Assembly: GCF_000819865.1 (NCBI RefSeq)
Contig: NZ_CDDF01000014.1
Span: 1-64,000, forward strand
From: Aeromonas eucrenophila
GTDB taxonomy: Bacteria > Pseudomonadota > Gammaproteobacteria > Enterobacterales > Aeromonadaceae
Reading direction: 5' to 3'
Length of the DNA stretch: 64,000 nt
The notes beneath the pieces were generated by a model, which saw nothing but the letters and a program-made list of their open reading frames with translations, made no database searches and had not been told where the DNA came from. A program made the translations under genes and the position numbers. Of this stretch, positions 60,196 to 64,000 are shown piece by piece (positions within the stretch are counted from its first letter, which is position 1; each line of letters begins with the position of its first letter).

Positions 60196-60799
60196 CGCCC
60201 GCCGCGGCTTCACCCTGATCGAGTTTATCGTCGGCATAGTGCTGCTGGCGGTGGCCTTGACCGGCATCCTGAGCTTGTTGAATAGTCTGGCGCCTCAAAG
60301 CGTGGATCCGGTGCAGCAGGTACGAGCGGCCCAACTGGCCCAGCGCATCCTGAACGAGGTGCTGCAAAAATCCTTCGACGAGCGCTCTGATCACAACGGC
60401 GGGCGTTTTCGCTGCGGCGAGACGGCCGGAACCCCTCCCGTGACCTATCCTGCCTGCACCGACACGGCCAACTATGGCCCGGAGAGCAGTGAGGTTCGCC
60501 CTTATCAGTTCAACGACGTGGACGACTATCAGACCAGCGCCATCTGCAGCAAAAATCTGGTCAGTTGTGATGCTGGCTGGGTGCCTGCCAACTACTTCAG
60601 CGCCCAGAGCGGGCAGGGACTCGATGAGGCGGAATACCGGCAGTTCGGGGTCAAGATCCGGGTGAGCGGAGTCGACTTGACCAAGGATCCTCTGCCAGCT
60701 TGCAGCGGTACCTGCTCCACCGGCAAGCGCGTCGAGCTGTGGGTGCGACTGCCGGATCGCAGCGAGCTGGCCTTCGCCCTCTATCGGGGGAACTACTGA
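60182..60799 (+). CDS. mshD: Minor pilin-like protein MshD
   Basis: A 205-aa prepilin (leader RRG, then FTLIEFIVGIVLLAVALTG) with several cysteines (FRCGETA, PACTD, ICSK, PACSGTC). It resembles PilV-type minor pilins. It starts inside the mshC 3' end and ends overlapping mshO (TGATG). Confidence 0.88.
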   Translation: MRSLDARRGFTLIEFIVGIVLLAVALTGILSLLNSLAPQSVDPVQQVRAAQLAQRILNEVLQKSFDERSDHNGGRFRCGETAGTPPVTYPACTDTANYGPESSEVRPYQFNDVDDYQTSAICSKNLVSCDAGWVPANYFSAQSGQGLDEAEYRQFGVKIRVSGVDLTKDPLPACSGTCSTGKRVELWVRLPDRSELAFALYRGNY

Positions 60800-61578
60800 T
60801 GGGGTCACGGCTGCAGGCGCGGGGCTTTACCCTGATCGAGCTGGTGATGGTGATCCTGCTGCTCGGAGTCATGGTGACCTTCTCCAGCCAGTTTATCGGC
60901 ATCGGCACCCAGATCTACGGGGATGCCAGCCGCCGTGAGCAGTTGATGAGCGACGCCCGTTTCGCCATGGAGCGGCTTAATCGCGAGCTGCGCGACGCTG
61001 TGCCCGGCTCGGTGCGAGTGGAGGATGTCGGGGGGGGGCTGGTCGAACGGGGCACTTGCCTGCGGTTCTGGCCCATCGCTACCGCCAGTCGCTATCTGGG
61101 CTCTGCGGTCAGCAACGGGCTCAGCATAGTCACACCATCCGTGCTCCCCAAGAAAGATGAGGACCTTGCCATCGTCTATCCCCTCGCGAGCACCGGCTTC
61201 CTGAATCAGGGCTGCCTGCAGGGAAGTTGTACCGCCCGCGTCACCGGTGTGGGCAGCGATGTATCGGGCGCGCTGCCCTTGACCCTCAGCAACGGTGCCG
61301 CCAAGGACTCCCCAGGTCGGCGCGTCTATTTTGCCAGCCGGCAGGTGCGCTACTGCGTGCAGGGCGCCGTGCTGACCCGGGCAAGCGCCGCTATCGGGAC
61401 CGATATCACTGCGAGCCCGACTGCGCTGATGGCCGAGCATATCCGCCCGGCAGCCTATTACTTCTATCGGGATCCTGCCGCCTTCAGCCCAAGTGAAGTG
61501 GGGTTGCGGCTGGTGTTCGAGCAACGCGGCGAGAGCGTCAGCTTCAACCACAAGCTGGAGGTGCTCAATGTTCCTTAA
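60799..61578 (+). CDS. mshO: Minor pilin-like protein MshO
   Basis: A 259-aa prepilin with leader ARG, then FTLIELVMVILLLGVMVTFS. It is the PilW-type minor subunit of the MSHA system. The start is fixed by the mshD stop overlap. It overlaps mshP by 11 bases. Confidence 0.88.
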   Translation: MGSRLQARGFTLIELVMVILLLGVMVTFSSQFIGIGTQIYGDASRREQLMSDARFAMERLNRELRDAVPGSVRVEDVGGGLVERGTCLRFWPIATASRYLGSAVSNGLSIVTPSVLPKKDEDLAIVYPLASTGFLNQGCLQGSCTARVTGVGSDVSGALPLTLSNGAAKDSPGRRVYFASRQVRYCVQGAVLTRASAAIGTDITASPTALMAEHIRPAAYYFYRDPAAFSPSEVGLRLVFEQRGESVSFNHKLEVLNVP

Positions 61579-62038
61579 GCCACTCCCCCCCAGCAGACGG
61601 GCCCAGCGCGGCAGCGCCATCATGATCGCGCTCTTCGTCATCGTCATCATGGCCTTGTTGGCGGCGGCCATGGGCCGCTTTTTGGTGGACAGCGGCGAGA
61701 AGAATACGGTCGAGGTGCGTGGTGTACGGGCCCTGATGGCGGCCCAGAGCGGGCTGGAAATAGCCCTCTATCGCCTCTACCCCAATAACAGCTGGACTGC
61801 CCAGCAGTGCGCCGCATCGGCCTCCACCACCACCTTCGCGCTACCCGGGCTGGTGAATTGCCAGGCCATCGTCACCTGCAAGCAGCTCAATGTGAGCGCG
61901 GCCGGTGCCACCCGGACCGGTTATCGCTTCAGCAGCGAAGGGCGCTGCGGCGATCCGGGCGTGAACAATGGCCCGAATCCGGACTTTGCCGTCAGCCGTA
62001 CCTTGGTGGCGGAAGCCTTTGATGGAGTGAATCCATGA
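61568..62038 (+). CDS. mshP: Minor subunit MshP (PilX-like)
   Basis: A 156-aa protein with a type IV-like hydrophobic N-terminus (about 14-36, GSAIMIALFVIVIMALLAAA) but no classical FTLIE motif, as in PilX-type MshP. A cysteine pair (CQAIVTC) follows. ATG 61568 lies within mshO, and its stop overlaps the mshQ ATG (ATGA). Confidence 0.85.
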   Translation: MFLKPLPPSRRAQRGSAIMIALFVIVIMALLAAAMGRFLVDSGEKNTVEVRGVRALMAAQSGLEIALYRLYPNNSWTAQQCAASASTTTFALPGLVNCQAIVTCKQLNVSAAGATRTGYRFSSEGRCGDPGVNNGPNPDFAVSRTLVAEAFDGVNP

Positions 62039-64000
62039 TAGCCCGTTGGCTGATTACTCTATGCCTGTCAGTCACTGTGACGACAGCATGGGCTTCGTTT
62101 GATGATATCAATACTGACGAGACCTTCCCTGCCATTGCGCAGGGACACCATGGCAACAACAACAACAGCTGCCATCAGATCAGCGGTGACCAGCTCTATC
62201 AGGTCAACAATTCGAAAATTAATGGGACAGGAGGCAGAGCGTTAAACTTCTGCTCGATTAACAAAGATCAGAACAATACCCCACGTTGTGATAATGGCGC
62301 CGGCGGCTACCAGGTTTGCCAAGTGACTGGTGCTGACATTCGTGGGCTCAAGTTATCCGGTAACAATGGCTTCCCCTCCATCGGCGCCACCAACTCGCTG
62401 ACTTGCCAATCCGGGCAGCAGACAGTGCCCCTCGCGAGCTATGGTTCCATCACTGCCGAGAATTGCGTCCTGACGTTCCCTAGCCGCAGTGAGTACCAGC
62501 TGAAGACTCTGTCGGTGCGTAACAATGCGACCCTGCTGCTCGGCGAGGGGGATTATTTTATCGACCAGCTGACGATAGATAACGGCACCATCAAGCTGAC
62601 CGGGTCTGGCTTGACCCGGATATTTATCAATCAGGACGTCAAATTCGTTAATACCGTTAATGTCAATGCCGACAATCAGGGACGCTTGATTTGGGTTAAC
62701 TACAACAACATGGTGCTCGACAACAGCACCAAGTTTTACGGTTATCTCTACACCGATAACAAGCTGACCATGAATAACAACGCAGCCATCTATGGGCGGG
62801 TCACAGCCCGCTATCTGAGCATGGATGCGCAGTCCAGTATCAACGAGAATGTCATCATTCCGCCGCTCAGCTGCTTTAGCGATGATTTCTCTGCCAGCAC
62901 CTTGAGCAATAGTTGGGTGGTGGCGCAACGCAACAGCAGTACCCTGCCATCTGTGCAAAATGGTCGTTTGAGATTGACCCAAAACACCACCGATCAGGCA
63001 ACGTCCGCGACTTTCCAGCGCCTCTTCCCAGGGGCCAATAATCTGGTGACCATAGAGTTCGATCAGTATGCCTACAAGACCTCTGGTTCGAGCGGTGCAG
63101 ATGGCATGGCGGTGGTACTTTCCGATGCCGCGATAACTCCGCAACCCGGGGCATTCGGTGGTCCCTTGGGGTATGGATTCAAGACCGGGATCAGTGGCTT
63201 TGCCGGGGGCTGGCTTGGCGTCGGTCTCGACGAATATGGTAACTACGCTAACGAAGGGGGATCTTATAATCCAGGAACTCGCCCTCAGGCTGTTTCTATT
63301 CGTGGTTCCAGCGCCAGCTCGGGCACCTCGGGCTATCGCTATGTGGCCGGCACGGCGAGCAACTTGAGCCCTACTGTCGACAGCGGAACCAGCAGCAATC
63401 GTCCTCATCGCTACCGTATTACCGTCGATTCACGGACGGCGGGAAGTTCACTTGCCTCCGTGGAGCGAAACACGGGCTCTGGTTACAGTATGCTGGTTGG
63501 TCCCATCAATATGCTGAGCCAGACCGGCCAGGCAGCTGTTCCTGCCAATTTCCTGCTGTCGTTGACCGGTTCCACTGGCTCGGTGACCAACTTCCATGAA
63601 CTCGACAACGTCCAGATCTGCGCTCTGAACTCCAGCCCGGTGGGAACCCAGATCGATCACTTCGAGTTCGATCACAGCGGCAACGCCCTGACCTGCAACC
63701 CGGAAACCCTGACCATCCGTGCCTGTGCCAATGCCAGTTGCAGCACGCTTGTCACGGATCAGGTGAGTGTCACCCTGACACCGACTAAGAATGGCAGCAA
63801 TGGCTGGGTAGGCAGCAACCAGGTGACCTATAACGGCAACACCGCTACCGTGACCTTCAGCGGTGGTACCACCACATTGCAGCTTCGCAACAATCTGGCA
63901 AGCGCCATGACGGTGGGGGTGAGCGGATCGACCCCTTCCACCAAACCGCTTAGCACCACCCTGTGCCGGGCCGGCAATGGAGCCTTGAGTGCCGCCGCTT
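62035..64000 (+). CDS. mshQ: MshQ, large pilus-associated adhesin with L-type lectin domain (partial)
   Basis: The first 655 residues are in the window and the gene continues past the right edge. A signal peptide (RWLITLCLSVTVTTAWA) is followed by a beta-helix-like N-terminal region (about 60-290, many Asn/Thr/Asp turns). A concanavalin-type L-type lectin domain (about 290-480) has GADGMAVVL, GGPLGYGFK and GGWLGVGLDEYGNYANEGG; the Asp-aromatic-Asn stretch is the usual Ca2+/Mn2+ and sugar site. Ig/Thr-rich segments follow (about 535-655). MshQ-type proteins are thought to be the tip adhesin. Here the lectin domain offers a direct explanation for mannose-sensitive agglutination. Base composition is lower in GC than upstream msh genes, suggesting diversification. 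Confidence 0.88.
   Translation, partial: MIARWLITLCLSVTVTTAWASFDDINTDETFPAIAQGHHGNNNNSCHQISGDQLYQVNNSKINGTGGRALNFCSINKDQNNTPRCDNGAGGYQVCQVTGADIRGLKLSGNNGFPSIGATNSLTCQSGQQTVPLASYGSITAENCVLTFPSRSEYQLKTLSVRNNATLLLGEGDYFIDQLTIDNGTIKLTGSGLTRIFINQDVKFVNTVNVNADNQGRLIWVNYNNMVLDNSTKFYGYLYTDNKLTMNNNAAIYGRVTARYLSMDAQSSINENVIIPPLSCFSDDFSASTLSNSWVVAQRNSSTLPSVQNGRLRLTQNTTDQATSATFQRLFPGANNLVTIEFDQYAYKTSGSSGADGMAVVLSDAAITPQPGAFGGPLGYGFKTGISGFAGGWLGVGLDEYGNYANEGGSYNPGTRPQAVSIRGSSASSGTSGYRYVAGTASNLSPTVDSGTSSNRPHRYRITVDSRTAGSSLASVERNTGSGYSMLVGPINMLSQTGQAAVPANFLLSLTGSTGSVTNFHELDNVQICALNSSPVGTQIDHFEFDHSGNALTCNPETLTIRACANASCSTLVTDQVSVTLTPTKNGSNGWVGSNQVTYNGNTATVTFSGGTTTLQLRNNLASAMTVGVSGSTPSTKPLSTTLCRAGNGALSAAA

Overview
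The window is a chromosomal segment of a GC-rich gammaproteobacterium, almost certainly Aeromonas. The main reasons are a complete MSHA-type (Aeromonas Bfp/Msh) type IV pilus locus headed by a CsrD/MshH gene, a HutC-controlled hut operon, a fused TRAP permease with a DUF3394 tail, and the fabR-yijD, rsmD-DUF1145 and ftsY-ftsE-ftsX-rpoH blocks. There are no rRNA or tRNA genes, insertion sequences, prophages or CRISPR arrays. Gene density is high and most genes are in short operons closed by clear intrinsic terminators.

Layout. 1-1.3 kb: a non-coding block whose main content is a CsrB-type sRNA on the minus strand, an array of GGA-loop hairpins ending in a terminator. 1.3-2.3 kb: a WYL-domain repressor with operator-like palindromes. 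2.6-5.5 kb: kefG-kefB-sirB2 (minus), glutathione-gated K+ efflux. 5.7-6.6 kb: a CueR-type copper promoter driving a small secreted protein and CopG (DUF411). 6.9-9.1 kb: exported oligopeptidase B. 9.7-13.4 kb: a TAXI-TRAP transporter. 13.4-23 kb: small genes and transport (a 50-aa protein with a decayed duplicate, YhhN, EmrAB with a LysR regulator, DUF2007 protein, DAACS symporter, YecH, YhgN, a second LysR, TatA/E, YfcZ). 23-29 kb: MltF, a PLD-family protein, a candidate structured RNA, fatty-acid desaturase/FabR/YijD and DUF1145. 29-35 kb: rsmD, ftsY with a long Ala-rich repeat, ftsEX and rpoH. 35-42 kb: carbonic anhydrase, hutC and hutIGUH. 42-45 kb: ChaA and a CSS-EAL phosphodiesterase. 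45.5-64 kb: csrD/mshH, a PLP enzyme on the opposite strand, then mshI1-I-J-K-L-M-N-E-G-F-B-A-C-D-O-P-Q; mshQ runs off the right edge.

How the parts relate. The window holds both a CsrB sRNA, which titrates CsrA, and the CsrD/MshH homologue that in E. coli promotes CsrB decay. CsrD/MshH sits directly before the Msh pilus genes. MshE carries an N-terminal c-di-GMP-binding MshEN domain, and a c-di-GMP phosphodiesterase is encoded next to csrD, so Csr and c-di-GMP control both bear on this pilus.

The most unusual signal is a recurring pattern. At six places a gene end (rsmD, mshG, a LysR gene, a 50-aa gene, DUF2007, ftsX) is followed or preceded by a diverged partial tandem copy, here called an echo. 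The ftsX echo leaves a complete 28-codon mini-ORF between ftsE and ftsX. Several terminators have no gene upstream on their strand and mark candidate small RNAs. Reading was by eye, without alignment or folding software, so similarity levels are estimates.
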